Below, one piece after another: positions 31,101 to 46,100 of a stretch of DNA of 64,000 nucleotides. How positions within the stretch are numbered: the first letter of the stretch is position 1; every line of letters starts with the position of its first letter. Source of the stretch: Archilochus colubris. Taxonomy: Eukaryota > Chordata > Aves > Apodiformes > Trochilidae. Location of the stretch: assembly GCA_023079485.1 (NCBI GenBank), contig CM041084.1:104600467-104664466 (forward strand), read 5' to 3'. The notes beneath the pieces were generated by a model that was not told the origin of the DNA, did no database searches, and worked only from the letters and a program-made list of their open reading frames with translations. Position numbers and translations under genes: made by a program.

Positions 31101-34100
31101 TTTCATAGTTTCTATTTAGCTTGCAAGAGCTCCCAACTGACTGCTTTCATCGTTAGTAAAAAAAAATAGCTAGCCCAGATCCCTTGTAAGCTAATTTTTC
31201 CCTGAACTCTTCTAAATTTTGTTGTCCCCTTCTCAGGAATGGGACAATGACTTGGCTGTCTGGGTGGTAAAGCAATTTCTCCAACTTTGATAATACTGTA
31301 TACAGTGGGAATACAGCATTGCCAGCACACAGCAACCGATATGAGAAGTCATGGGTGATAAGCTACCAAGTTCCAAAGAGGAAGCATCTCTTCCTCTCTT
31401 TGGCCAAGCATGCAAATTTGAGGCAATTATAAATTAAACAGCAACAGTCCTTACAAGCAGCTACCAGTGGCAACACCTTTTTCATGTCAGAAACAAGAGT
31501 TTCTCAGTTTGTATATGAATCTGGGTGTGCAAGCAGCGAGAGGGAAGGAACCGAGCCCAAGCCCGATGCTCCTCTCTGGAAGCACTTGCAGCCTGCAGCC
31601 TGAAAATACAAGAGTGGCACTACCAAACCTGATGATGTCAGCTTTTCATGCTGACACAACACTGCACATCACCAGCACAGACTGGGAATTAACCTCAATG
31701 TTCAAAACCTTTGTCACTACACACACATACAGAGGCAAAGACACTGACCTCGTCTTCCAGTCTTCCTCTGATTTTGAACGATTTTTGCGGGCAGTCCTTT
31801 GTTTTTCTTCTAGCCTCTTCTTTTCTTCACTAGCTAGATCTTGAAGAAATAAAAATACACAAAAATACAGAAGACATTAAAGTGCAGAAGATTCTGATCC
31901 AGCAAATAAATAGAGGAAGTACTAAAAATAATTTTAAAAACTTCCTACATAACACAGAAACCCTTCTGGTTTAGTCTAATAGCAGGGCAGCTGTGGTACA
32001 GATTAGCCTATGGAATTCCAGTCTTTAAAACTTCTAAATAAATGTTTACCCATGGCCTGAGGACCCTGAAAACATATTTATATGACAGCAAGTGTGAGCT
32101 GGGGGATGTGGCATAGCTCAAATTTATTTCAGCAGGGAAACTGACTGGATTTATTTCAGAAGTGTGGCCACCTACTTCTTTTAAAGGTTTTGGTTAACTT
32201 TCCTAATTAAAAGTTTCCTGATTAACAGGGGTGTGGAAAACTAATTTCCAAACTACAAAGAATTGTCCTTCTGTGGGATTACTTAGGTTTTTTTTTGTTA
32301 TTGGTCTGAGTTAAGTTAGACTAAGGAGGAGATTAGATGAATGGTGATCTCTCTCATACCTGAATCCTCAAAAAAGATTTTATAAGCATCTTGGAAGTAG
32401 TTAAGAATTGAGTAGTTGAGACTATCAACCATTTCCAGATACCCTGCAAGCTACCAATACACTGTGCATTATCAGTCAATCTGCCATACAAATTTTAGGC
32501 TGTTAAAATAGTAAGGAATATGGTCTGTTGCTGGAGGTACTCTGAGCAAAGTATGTGCATCCTGCTGTCCACAAAAGAATTGTTTCCCCACCGATTGTGG
32601 AAATTCACTGATCAGTTTTTTTATAAGTTTTAAATAAGCAGTTATCAGGTTCTGAGAAAAAAAAAACCAAAGTACAACTGCCCTGCATTATGTCCATGTC
32701 ACTGGTTTTCATAGGTAGATCTCAGGCTATTTACCAGAAGTAGTCACAGTCACTGCTCTTATTACATAGGTGAAACTGAATCAGAAGTTTCACATCTTAC
32801 CTCACTCAACCTTGGCAACCTAGAGAAAGAAAGAACCCCCATGCTTTTAGTTTACAAAACTGGCCATCCTTCTTTAGTATGCAAAATGTCAAAGAAAAAG
32901 GAGCAAAAGAGGGCCAAGGGAAAGCTGCTCCACACCATACTGAAATATTTAACATTAGGTCACGTCAGAAGACTAAAAGACACTTTTCACATCTGTAACA
33001 ATTTCTGTGGGGTTTCTAAAAACCACACAATTCTATGTACTGCATGTCTCAGTGTATTCCTAATTCACTACTCTAGGACAACAGAAGTGTTCAACTCCAA
33101 GTGAAAAAATAATTTTTGCGTCAGATGTGTTCTTTGGCATTGCGGTTTTGCTTCAATAGTTTAGACTGAATTAATCAGAACTGGCACACCAAGACAGTCC
33201 TTCTGCATCAGGCTGAAGGAAACAGAAAACTGGAGAAGTTCAGAATTACTTCCTTTTGATATTCAGACACTGACTTCTTACACTGGTTTCCAATTATAGG
33301 CTTTGGCTATGGAGCACAGCAGAGGGTCTAAAGCTAAATAAAAACCATTGCGTCATGAAGTTCAAGATTTGGGCTTATATGGAAGAAAATAAACAAGTGG
33401 GTGGTGTGGTGGGTTTCCAGCCACTCGTTCACACTTACCCACCCCAGTGGGCTAAGGGAAAGAATCAAAAAGCAAAAGCATGCATGGGTTGAGTTAAAGA
33501 CAGCTTAATAAGGGGGAAAAGACAAGGAGGGGGAGGAAAGAGTGACGTAAATGCCATCACTTACTGCTTCCTACCAGGCCCATCCAGTCTCCAAGCAACA
33601 GCTACTTCCCCCAACACACACACAATTTATTGCTGAGTGTGATGTTACACAGTGTGGAATCTCTGGTCAGTTTGGGTCAGCTGTCCTGACTTTTTCCCTT
33701 CCCAGCCAACCCCAGACACAGACAAAGCCTTAACACTGTGCAGATATTGTTCAGCAATAGCTAACACATTGATGTGTTACCAACACTGATGACCCCTCTA
33801 AAGCACAACACCACATACGGGCTGCTATGAAGAAAATTAACTTGACCCCAGTCAGCACAGGTGGGTGACACACCTTTCCCTGGAAGCACACCACAACCTG
33901 CAGAAGGCTGTGCTATCATCTTGCAGCATGGAGGAATGTATCTTTGGGGGCAGCTACTTTAACAGTTCCTCTAACAAACTGAGTTGTTTTTTTTTCAGTC
34001 CCTCAGTTTTCACAAAAAAATTAAAACCACCTTTGCCAGTCACTGAAATTACCTATTTCTCCATTTTCCATGGCTCTGATATCTGGTCGTAGCCGGCAAT

Positions 34101-37100
34101 CCGTTTTGGGAATGACACTCTCCATTTCTTTGTCCAACTCGTTCAAAGCCATGGCAAAGCTAGTGAAATTATACATCTGAAATTCAAAAGATAAAAGGTG
34201 ACTTGATGATTCCCCTTTCTGCTGGTATTAATGCACAAGAAAGCTGCTGTTTAAAAAGAAGTATCCAAGGGCTTTTTTTTTTATTATTTAACTACTCAAG
34301 ATAGGAATACTCAAGATACCAGAAAACTGCACTGTCAGGCAACAGTGTAGATGATCCCTGCCATTTCTCTTCAAGCAGGCCAGCATCCAATTACTCTGGG
34401 CATGATTTCTCATTTCAGTTCTACTGGTATTTTCCCCATCTCTGTAAAGAGATTTCCTCATTGATGAGCCCACTGAGGGCATCTTTTCTTCTTCCAGTTC
34501 TTTCTTTTTCTAGTTTCACACCTTCCCTCCCCTCCTCCATGTATTCCACCCACTGCCTCTCCAGATCCACAGCCCTTCACACACCAACTTGTGCTAGGCA
34601 GGCTTTGCAAGAGCCTCCTAGGAAGTATCTGTCCTCTAAGCAAGACCTTCAGAGGAGATTTCTCATGTCTCAGTGTGTGGGGCAATCTGGAGAGAAGAGG
34701 CAGGGAGAGCCCCCATCCTGCTAGCTACAAGAAACATTTTCCAGAGAAATGCCTCTAATTCTAGAGTCATGCCCATCACCATTCTCTCTCCAACCCCACA
34801 TTATGGAGTTACAATTGTAGTGGGAAGTTGTTGCAATCAACAGGTAGGTTGAGACTTGGTAAAAAAAGAAAAAAAAAAGAGAGAGATAACAAGTATATTT
34901 TTGTTGATCATAGAGAAAAACAGAATAACACACACTTTAAATAAGCAGAAGCATAGCTGACCTGTGCTGAATTTGGAGGTCTTGGCGTTATCTTCCATAG
35001 CAAAACACTTCCAGGAATAACATACACACTCTCAGAATCTGGCAACGGCATCTCATCTGATTCCTCGGGATTGCCCACCTAAAGGCAGCACAAAAAGAGG
35101 CATTCTTTGGAGTCAATAAAACATTTACACCCATTCATTCCAACACTGGAACTTACATGAAATTACTTCCTTGACCAAAAGCAAATTAGTTCAGCAACAA
35201 AAACTTTTCTAGGTGCTTTTCAAGAAGGGCAACAGCATTAACATAGCATACATACTCACAGTTCCTTCCCAATAGAAGACTACAGCATTTTCTAGCATCA
35301 ACATCTTTGCAGATACAGTCTGGATGTCCAAGCATTAAGAAACGTCAATTTTTTCCACCACAGAGATAGTCTTGTTTCCTCAAAGACAAGCATTTCTAAG
35401 GCTGATATTTAACTCCCTTACTGCTTCATTAAAGTTGAAGAATGAAGTCACATTTCCTCATCATTCCACATCAAAAAAATGCCAACATGTAATACAAATG
35501 CTGTCTTCAGTTTGTGCACAACAGAAAGCCCCACACCACTGCTCTTTGCTTGGAGAACATTGTTTGCCATCACACTAATGCAATAGCAAACTGCAAACAT
35601 TACATTAATATCTTAGGCTACCTGCTCTTAGGAAGGGTATCCTGTGAAGGGTGACACATGCAGCAGCTGCAGCCTCAACACTAAGAAATATTTTTTCCAG
35701 AAAGAGAAAAATTCCATCCAGGGCTGGTAGGGCAGTAGAGAATAACTGAGAGTAACATCAGTGCAGATGTGACCTGAAGTAGTTCTAATCCATCACCCCT
35801 ATTTGTGCACTGCTTTAAAGCAGCTGGGCTCTGATCCTCTGACACTAATTCCACCAGACAAGCATTTGCTACAACACTGAACTAAAGCCAGCAAGATAAT
35901 TAATACTGCTCTTCCAAGAAAACTTTGTGTCACCATCACAGCTGAAAAGAGCAGCATAGTTCAGAGACCACCAGAGAGCAAAGCTGAACTTAAAGGCAAC
36001 TAATGCTTTAAATACTTTGGCTACATGCCAACAGCTTTAATGGTGCTGCTAATAAGCTTTATTCTCCTATAGCTGCATCAGATAATACAGACTGATGTTT
36101 AAGCACAAAAAAAAAAAAAAAAAATCCAGTATTTAAACTCAGTTTAAAGACTCAGTTGACCTCTGAGATGATTCTGTTGTTATACCTCCAAGAAAATTAG
36201 GAAGTATTGAGGACTCTGTTTCACCATGGTGCACTTGAGTACAATGCTTACAATAATGAACAGGTTGCAAAGTAACCAGAACAACATACAGACCAAGTTC
36301 AGCTATTAAGAATATAAACAGCATTTTTACTTGACTACATCTGAACTGTGCTGGCAACCTCCCATTCTGTCCTTTAAAGGACACTGACCTATCTTTCAAA
36401 AACGAGGAATGTGAAGCAGAACAGATCAGAAAGATACCCTTGTACCAAAACAAGGACACTTCAGTCAGACTATTAAACTCCAAAGCAACTTCTATAGAAA
36501 GGCTATACAACTGCAATTTGTGCCTTGTTGGATGATATTAAAGTTGTGATAAGAATCACCTCAAAGAACTCGGTAAAAAGTGATTTTCATGTACTCTTGC
36601 CACAGTGATCTGTATTTTAGGCACTGCACTATTCAGTCTCTCAGTATATTACTAGGAGGGTAGTAAAACACTGTGCCAAAGCAATGACTCTGGTGACTGT
36701 AAACCAAACACATGTGAGGGCACTTGCTGTAGCTATTCCTTATATTTGCACTGAAAATTCTGCATAAAATGCTTCATCTTGATTTTAAAAAGTTTCTAGT
36801 TCATTCAGAGCTGAATAATTCTGGTCTAATCCCAGGTCTACTATAGCCCTTCTGATGTTGGTAAAATATCACCTAGCTCACTGCCAAATATTTTTTTTCT
36901 TAAGTTTTATCCCTCTAAAAATCAAAGGGATTCGGGGGAAAATCTGGGGCAGTGTGACCCTGGAAATTCTACTTCAGAGAAGTTTGAAAGGCCATTTACT
37001 TCCACACCTGAATCAATGGGGCAAACCACAGCCATTATACATGAGACTTGGCTCACCTAGATGCTCAAAAAACAAAATATCAATTCCTCAAACACAAGGG

Positions 37101-40100
37101 GGCACTGGGAATATATATTCAAAGTCTACCCCATATATACAATGTGCATTACAAAGCTTTCTGTTTTCTATACAGAAATAGTTCTGTTAAATGAGAAGAA
37201 AAATCAGAGCAACATTCTAGCTTTAGCTTTATGCAATAAGATGCTCCATTTTGAAGTGAAAAGCAAGGATCCTCTTAAGCATTGTTGGAAAATACAAAGT
37301 GGCAGCTGAACAAAGGCCCAGGATATGTTTTTCTTTACTCCTCCCTAGAGCTTACAGGGTCAGACTTGAAGAGAAGCAGAAATCCCCAGTGCTTTAGCAT
37401 TCTCCTGATGGCAAACACTGGAGCAAATCTCAGACACAGCAACAATCTGCATCTGCACAGGAAAAATTGTTCTTAAACTTCTCTGTCTCTTTTGTTCTGA
37501 AGTATAAAAACTACCTAGAGTCAAACCAACAAAAAAAATGTCTTCAGTCACCAAAAGGAAACAATCCTTGTTTTAAGCTACTACATGGGTGATTTTCTTC
37601 ATCAACCCTAACCCTACCCCCCCCCCCTGCAAAAGTGTTTAATTTTATATTATTAATTATTTAATTTTTATATGTTGTCACCCTCACCATTCACCTTAAA
37701 CCAAAAGCATACAGCTGACCAGAAATTTGGAAGAATTACAAATGTGGGGTTTTCCCCAGAAGAAGAAAAAAAATGCAATGGTAGCGGGGAAAAAAAACAA
37801 AAAAACCCCATTTCTATGGCTGCCAAAATTCAATAGAAAATACAAAAATTCCTTGTAAAAGCTAAAAATATGATCTTCTATCAAGATGAGAAACTAGGCT
37901 ATTCTGCCTCTAGGAGTCCTATTAGAATCCTTCTATTAGAACATCAGTCTTGACATATATGATCAGAACCATGATCCAGCTAGCATATACACTATTCAAT
38001 CCATGTGACTTGGGAAGAATCATAGAATGCTGGGAGTTGGAAGGGACTTCTAGAGATCATAGAATGGCTTAGATTGGAAGGTACCTCAGAGATCATCTAC
38101 TCCAACCTCCCTGACAAGGGCAGGGACACCTCTCATCTAGACCAGGCTGCTCAAGGCCTCATCCAACCTGCCCTTGAACACCTCCATGGAGGAGGCAGCC
38201 ACAACTTCTCTGGGCAATCTTATCCAGAGTCTTGCCACCCTTGTACTAAAGCAATTCTTCCTCATACACAGTTTAAATCTATTATCCTTCAGTTTGAAAC
38301 CATTTCCCCTTGTCTTCTTGCCGGACACTCTTATGGAAAGTCCCTCTTTAGCCTACCTGTAGGTTCCCTTCAGGTACTGGAAGGCAGGCTGAACAATCCC
38401 AACTCTTTCAGCCTCTCCTTGTAGCACTCATCTAGTCCAACCCCCTGCCAAAGCAGGAAGAGGCAGACAATGAACCAGCCAGTATCTAGAACACTACAAG
38501 TCTTGGGAAGTTTGCATACAAATCCTTGATAGAGAAAGCATTTTATCTCTTGATGCTAGAGCTCAATCCAATCTGTTTTGCATTACACTAGGAAAGAGAG
38601 AATACATGAAATGTTGATGCTCTTAATTGCTAGTTGAGTATTTAAGGGTCTGCAATTCTTTTGAGATACCACCTGTTTATCTGATTAATACCTGTTTACT
38701 GCTTTTCTTCTCTTCTGCATTCTTCTTGTCATTTTTTTTGTAAGCTTCAAATGTAGCTGGATCAATGCTGTACAAACACTCAGTCCACTTCCCATACAGT
38801 GCACAAAGTTTCTTTTTACTGTCAAAAAAAGACAAAGGAGTTTAAAGAGATTTATTTCACCATCTCAGACAACAATATTTGAAAGAAGAACTTTTCAGAG
38901 CAACTCCATTATTAGTGTTGCATGCTGTAGGTTCATGCCCTTGACAGAGGAAGTTAAAAGCATTCAGTTCTAAGGAAACAGAAGACAGCAAATTGTTTCC
39001 TGTTAGGGATGAAGCTCTTACCTTTTGTCCTGAATGTAGCCTTCAACTTTGTGCAACTCCTTCCCAAAGAGACCACAGGGCTTGAAGCTTAGTACACATT
39101 TCTCACCAGTTCTAAAGGCAGAACAAGAGGACACTGATTACTTCCAAATGCTTTCCCTCTTCAGACTTGCAGCCCATAAAAGCACTCATGCTCTTAACTT
39201 ACTTGTGGTTAGTTATTTCCACGTTTCCATACTGCTCTATCCAGAGTTTGCCCACAATAATGTTGTGCACACAGCATGTAGGATTTGTCCATGTGTAGGC
39301 TTCATTGTGTCTAAGGGAGGGGAAGAAAAATTAAAATACTGTATATTTGTACTGGATGTCACTCCTACAACAAACTGTCATCTATAAATCACACCAAGTC
39401 TTGAAATGGACGTGGTAATAAGTCAGGAAACCTAAGAAGTTTATTAACCTACTACTACTGATTTTATCAATTCCTTCAGTGCAGTTCCTGTTAGCACTGA
39501 ATGACAAGAGGAAAGCCAGCAGGACTCAGGCATGGTAGTCTTAGTAGTACTGATGTTCAAGCGTCTGCAGAACACACAGACATAAGCCTGAACTACTGCT
39601 ATTAGTATACAGTATATTAGGAGAAATAGTGGCAGTTCTTCTCATCGTCCCCTCCTCCCTGTGAAGTGATCTGCCAAACATTAAAATGTGGTGTCAGACA
39701 TGTCCATTCCTAAGCCATGAGACTCTAATGCACAATAATCATGATGTGGCCACTGGGTCTGTGCAGTTACATGTTATCAACTTACTCAAGAAGCTCCAAA
39801 GTCATTGTGCCTTTTGGTTCTGCTTCCACACTCTTGCCCCAGAATTTAAGTTTAGGATAAATGGATCCATGAAACACAAAATCGTTATTTAAACCTTCAG
39901 CATAGAAAGCACTGATTGGTGGATGATGGCTAACTTGCTCTGAGAGAAGCCTAAATCCAAGATCATCTCTGGAAAATAAAGATAACCAAAAGCATGTATC
40001 TATATTTCAAGTGTAGTCAAGTTACAATTCTTTTTCCCCAGGTTGAAACAGACAGTGGGACCCACATGTAGTTGCTGTACTCAGCGCAAGAGTTAGTTGA

Positions 40101-43100
40101 AACCCTAAGATAAAACATGGCAGGCAAAGTAATACTTAAAACATCCTCATTCTAAATAACTGACAACTGAATGTAAAAAGGTAACAAGAACTACCAAATC
40201 TGATCAGGCAATATGTTTACTTTTGATAGCGATCTTAAACATACACATAAACATAGGTCAAAGTCTCGCTTTAGAGAATAAAAAAGGCCCTAAACACAGC
40301 TGCATATTAACTGGCTAACATTGACTATTTGTATTCTGAACACTTCTATAATTAACATTACAATTCCAACACCTCCCTTATATACCATGCATCTTTTTAT
40401 TCAGAAGGTTTAAAAAAACAAAACAAAACAAAAGCAAACAAAAGAAATTTTGCTTTTGAACCTTTTTGAATTGAAAAGTTCAGTAGTTTTCCCTTCACTG
40501 GAAGGTGCCCTGCTGAGCAAGATTATGAATTGCAAACACCTCCAGCATTTGGTAAAAGAATAAGTGAAATCTCAGAAGCCAAAGAACAGCCTGCAAGCCC
40601 CATGACAAGTCTGATGAAAGAGCAGTGACACAGAATCCCACTCTCCACTCCTGTTCGTTACCTGATCAATTCGTATGTCTCTCCAAGCAGGGGATTGAAG
40701 GGCTTCCCTGTACGTTCCCACTGCGAGGCTACAGCAGACACAGCAAATGCAGCAACACACTATTCAAAAGAGTAAGAGCATGCATCATCTCTTGGATTTT
40801 AGTCTTTTATCAAGTACCAACAGCAGTCATGGTATTACAGAGCAATTCTTCTGAAAAAGCTCAGCAGAGTTCTGTGTGCAAGGCAGGGGAATAAACAGTT
40901 TTCATCAAAAGGCTACAAAAATAAAGCCTCAGGAAAAGCAAAACATTTTCCTAGATAAGCAAAACTGCTTAAACGAATAAGAAAACCCAACATGCAGCAG
41001 ACTACAGGACTTCCTCCTATGACAAATGAGACTATGAAAAAAAAAATAGTAATTCCAATGCATTCATCAAGACCTAGCACAAATTCCCACACCCCCAGTA
41101 CCTGCATTCGCTCAGTTGTGCTGGAAAGTGAGCTGGCTTTGTGGATGAGGTATGTGTGCTCCATGTACTCTGTGAGTCGCTGTAGGAAGCTCAGGGGCTC
41201 ATTGAATATAACTGGCATTGTGATCTTCGACAGCTCCTGATGCACAAATGAAATGGGTGTTAAAAACCAAGTGCTTAGATACCCTGTCCTGCAATAACCC
41301 CAGTGTAATTGGCTTATTACAAAAACACATGATGCTCTTAATGCTAATGCAATGTGCTTGACCCGGCTCTGCTAATGCTGCATAGAAAAAACCCTGTAGA
41401 TCCTTAAGAGCTTGATTGAAACTTATTTGTGCTGACATTAAGGCTACTTTTAGAAGAAAAAGAAAAACAAATTCAAACAAACTTCCTATCAATAAAAGAA
41501 TTAAGAAGGCAAGATAAAATAATGGAATAAAGTAATTCAGAGAGTACTTTATAAAGTTATTTGTTACTCTTAAAATAGATATGGAAAAATCTAATTACTT
41601 AAACATATTATCTTTCCTGAAGCAGGTGGGCAGGAGGATGGGAGGAGGATGAGAAATGATAGGGAAACATGGTGACACAGAAGTAAAAAAAAGGGATTCT
41701 GTATTCCGGATTAAAAAAAAATAATTTTTGTAACAGGAATAAAAAAAATGTAGAGAAGTCCTACACATTTTATGCTGTTTATTCTTTTTGCCATTTTTTA
41801 AAACCATGCCCTTTGAATGCTTAACACAGCAATGTTTTTAGCAATGTCAGCAGCAAATTAAAAGCATTAGTATGGCCACTGGCAATATGTGCAGTAAAGA
41901 GCACTGTTCTTAACCATAAGTAGCATCTGCATTAACAGCTTTGGCAGACACCTTGGTACACAACCCACTTCAACTTCCATTCCATTGCCCCCCTCCAAAC
42001 TATAGCTTCTCTGCAGCAATTCCTGCAGAGCAGAATCAACACCTTTAGGATATATATATATATATATATATTTGTCTTTCCTGCACACACCTTATGCAAG
42101 ACAGGCTTTCAATCTGCTCTTTGTATTTCAAGGTTATAACACCTTTCTGCTAAAGCCACTGTGAGAAGCTTTGGGTGCTTCACAGCATCACAGGAGACTG
42201 GGAACTACTGATACAGACACTTCCACCTCTCAAGGCTTGGTGCTGTTTCTAACTACAGCAAGGGGAAGAAGAGAAAACAACAGCAACTAAGCACAGGTGT
42301 TCCCTTCAGTAGGCTGCTGGAGCAGGATGACAGAGGTTTACCAGCAGTAAGTATGTTCAGCCTATTACAGGAGCTAATGGAGAGAAGAGATCTTCTCAAG
42401 TCACCTGTAGCTGGAAGCAGATTATGTGCCAGCCAGCTATCCTCTGACCTGGCCACTGTCTGCCCACTAACACCATGAGGGGAAAAGACAAAGATACTGA
42501 GGGGAAGGGAAACAAACCAAAATGAAAGTGTGTGTGTGGTTGTTTATTTGTTTGTTTGGGGTTTTTGTGTGTTTTCTGGTGTCTTTGTTTGGTTTTTTGT
42601 TTGTTTTCTTGGTTCCGTTTTTTTCTTTTTCTTTTTCACAAACAAAAAAAAATTTGCTTCCACAGAGTACTTTAAGGGTTAAAATCAAAAGAAAATACTT
42701 CTACTGAAGGAATACTGCCTTGACAAAGTTTTGCCTTCACTAGTTGTGAAGTAAATTAAAACGTAAGCAACAAATCTAAAAAAAAAAAATATTAAAATCC
42801 CTTCATTTGGCCTTCAAGTAAAGCCATCACATCTTTTATCATAGCTTTCCAATTCCTTACCATTCCAATACATTTTCTTAAGATACTCCAGATACTGAAG
42901 TCATTTCTGGAAAACATTGGAGATGGCAAGCTTGTTCTGTGGGAAGGAACAGAAAAGAAAGAAATAATAATTGCTTTCCATTACTAACCATGACTGAAAA
43001 ATCAAAATACTCTTTTTTGAAACTAGCAGTTTTCTAATGTTTAAATTAAAAGCCAAGGGTTAATGGCAGTGATACCTTCAAGCATTTCAGCTGTTTTACC

Positions 43101-46100
43101 TGCACAGAAGCCTGAATTTCTCTAAAATCTTCATAATAACTCCCTTGGTTTTGTTTGAGAGCAATGGAAGAAAATTTTACATCAGTTATCAGGACAATAC
43201 TTTCACAATGGCACTGTTAAGATGTTTTCTTCCATCTTAGTGAAGGAAGGGAAGTTCTTTCCAAATAGGTGCACAGGCATGTTAAGTATGTCTGGAGAGA
43301 TCTGAATATTTACCAGCAGGATTGTTGGTTTGGTTTTTTTGCTAGTTACTAGTATACTGAAATTGAAGACCCATGACATTTATTACCCATGTTAAAATCA
43401 GACCCCAGGAACAATATGAAAAGCAGCATTGGTAAAGAACAAGAAATCCCAGCAGTCTGTTCTGCAGGAAACTGACATATCCTGAAGCAAATCTTAAAAT
43501 CTATCTTCTAGACCAACATTTAGGCTCTGTAATACAGCCTGTACTGCTCAGCTTTGTAAATCAGGGAAAGATTTTGTTCAGTTTTCTTACTGGTACTGAT
43601 CAGTTCAACTATTAATCCAATTTACCTAGAAAGGCACAAATATAGGTCAAAGCCCTTTGGCTACAACAACACTAAAATTCATGTTTGGATCATGAACCTA
43701 TTACCAATGAGGAAAATTCTCAATAGATAAGAAATACCTATAGCTCACTCACATTGCATTAACTCTTTGAGTTTCAAAATTTAGTACACTGTCTTAAATT
43801 ATCATGTTGCCTTCCTAATGAAGTTCTTTTCTCCCCTTAAAGTAAATGAATGGGTATAATTTTTAAAGCGTGTGAACAGGCTGTAGCTTCCTGGTTCACC
43901 ACACTTCTGAAAACAAAACCACATTCCCCTAACAAAGAGAAAAAATAATTAAAAAAACACTGCCCAGACTAAGTTACTTTCAGTAGCCCTACTTTCTGTG
44001 TTACTCCCCCATACTTATATGCTGCTGAAAAACCTCTTGGGATTTGCAGAAAGTAAAAAACAAAAAGTAGTCCTGAAAATAAAACAAGGCCCATCCAATC
44101 AGAACTCATCATGGTACCAAATTATGTTTTGTTTGCAAGCAGCTAAGACTCTAACACTGACTTACTTTACTCAGCTCCCATGCAGGGGATTAGTGAGTAG
44201 GAGGATTTATTTTAATTGACCCACATGTTATCACTCCCTATTCTGATTTTTCACCGATACAAAAATGTTTTGTGAAGCAGATCATCTTGAATAATATGAA
44301 GTATAAATTACTTCTGGGTATGTTGTGATACAAATGTCCAGGAGAGGACAGTGTCCACCAAGTATTCAGTCTTCATTTGTAGTATTCACTTATTTTTCCT
44401 GTGTATTCTTTAATGAAAGCAGTTATCAGGGCAGGTTTTTGTGTTGAAGTAAGCACTTCTGCCTGTAAAATACACTCACGTGGCTTGAATTTTGATGAAG
44501 TATGTGCCGGGATTGGTTTCCTTACACATTGAAACTTGTATTTCCATTAATTGGTCCCTCCATTCCATTTGTTTAATTACTTGAAAGTTGGCATTCATTT
44601 TCAGCCATTCATCCATAGATCATCTAAACCTGATATGGGAGTCTGTTCTTTTCTCCATGTAACACACACATACTGAAGAAACTAAACTGCCTTAAGCCAT
44701 TCAAGAAAGATCCGATGGACAAGTAAGGACATGTGAAAAGATGAGAGGCAGCCAAGACTTGAGGCCTACTAACCCTGACACACTTCCTGATCAAGGGAAA
44801 TGTCTATGAATGCAAAAATTTCCTCCCAAATGTCAACTTTAGAAACAACTCAGGAAGTTAATTTTAGCTTTAAGTGACAATAACATCTGCTGGAATTTAT
44901 GTGCAGTAGAATAGATACGATGCATTTAAAATAATTAAAAACAGTTGTTTGAAGCATTATCTATAGCAGATCAGCTACCACAGGCATCTTGTGTGGAAAA
45001 TCTATGGTGTGAAAAAGGCACATTTAGTTTGCTCTTCATGTAAACCTGATCAGATAGCATCCTAGCTCCCAAAAAGCCAAACACAAACGTATTATCATGC
45101 TGAAAGGCCTCCAATGGAGGGATCAAAGGGAAAGCTGCCTGCAAAACCTCAGCATAAGAGGCAAACAGCAGTAATAAACAGATGTTAAGTGTTGGCAGGT
45201 ATTCCAGAACATGTCTGTGCAAGGGTTTTTGTTTGTTTGTTTTAAAATTTAGTATATTTTAGTTTGGTTTGGTTTGTGTTTTCTTAAGTTTGTCTCAGTT
45301 TAAAATTCCTGTCTCAAAAAAAGTGATTTGAATGTTCCCAGATGTAATGTACCATTCTCTTATCTCTCAAATCCTCTCCCAAAAAGTTTTTAAATAGTAA
45401 GTTCACTCTCAAATCAACCTAAATTACAGGAAGTCACATCACCCATGTTCTTCCAAACACTCCATGAGCAATCAGTAGGATACAAACTACATTTAAAAAT
45501 CAGAATAAGACAGTAGGTTACAAGTAGCTCTGGCTTCACCTATCTGTACATGCACATCCACACATCTAATTCCTTGGAACCAATGAATATTTTCCTGCAT
45601 CTCCAAAACCAAAACACCCCCATCAAAAGCCAACCTTTCCCTGCAAAACCCTCACCATTCAAGGCAGGCAGTTTAGAAGTCATCTCTTCTAGATGAAGAT
45701 AGGAAATGGTCTTATTTATAGAGACTGCTAAAGAGTGTTAGGCACTCTCATGTACAACCCAAATGCAACTTCAGATCCTCTGTTTATCTGAGGAGCTACA
45801 GGAAGGTATCAAGTTTTTATGTGAAAGAAATTAAAATCTGGTCTGTTCTCTACGTGACTTGTTTCCAAGTATTTAACATGAATGGAAGTTACATGAAAAA
45901 GTTAAAAGCAAGCCCCAAAGTATAAGAATGGAATTAAATGCTATCAATACATTTTGACCTCCTCCATCAAGAAACCAGTTTCTACTCTGAGAAATACACA
46001 GGTAGCATCACAGACAGTGCTCATTTGACCACATGCCCTCTAAGGAACACAAAAAAACCACAAGCTGGACCAGCAGCTCCAGGTAGGGAACACAGTTCTG

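Larger units (their letters stand above)
41237..42860 (-). other. OSBPL1A intron with simple repeats
   Basis: 1.6 kb intron with a TA dinucleotide run at 42050-42070 and a GTTT-like T/G-rich stretch at about 42525-42640. No exon is seen. Confidence 0.7.

Noticed and set aside
42522..42707. Hydrophobic frame on either strand at the T/G-rich stretch
   Set aside because: It is low-complexity GTTT sequence translated into Phe/Val/Leu repeats.
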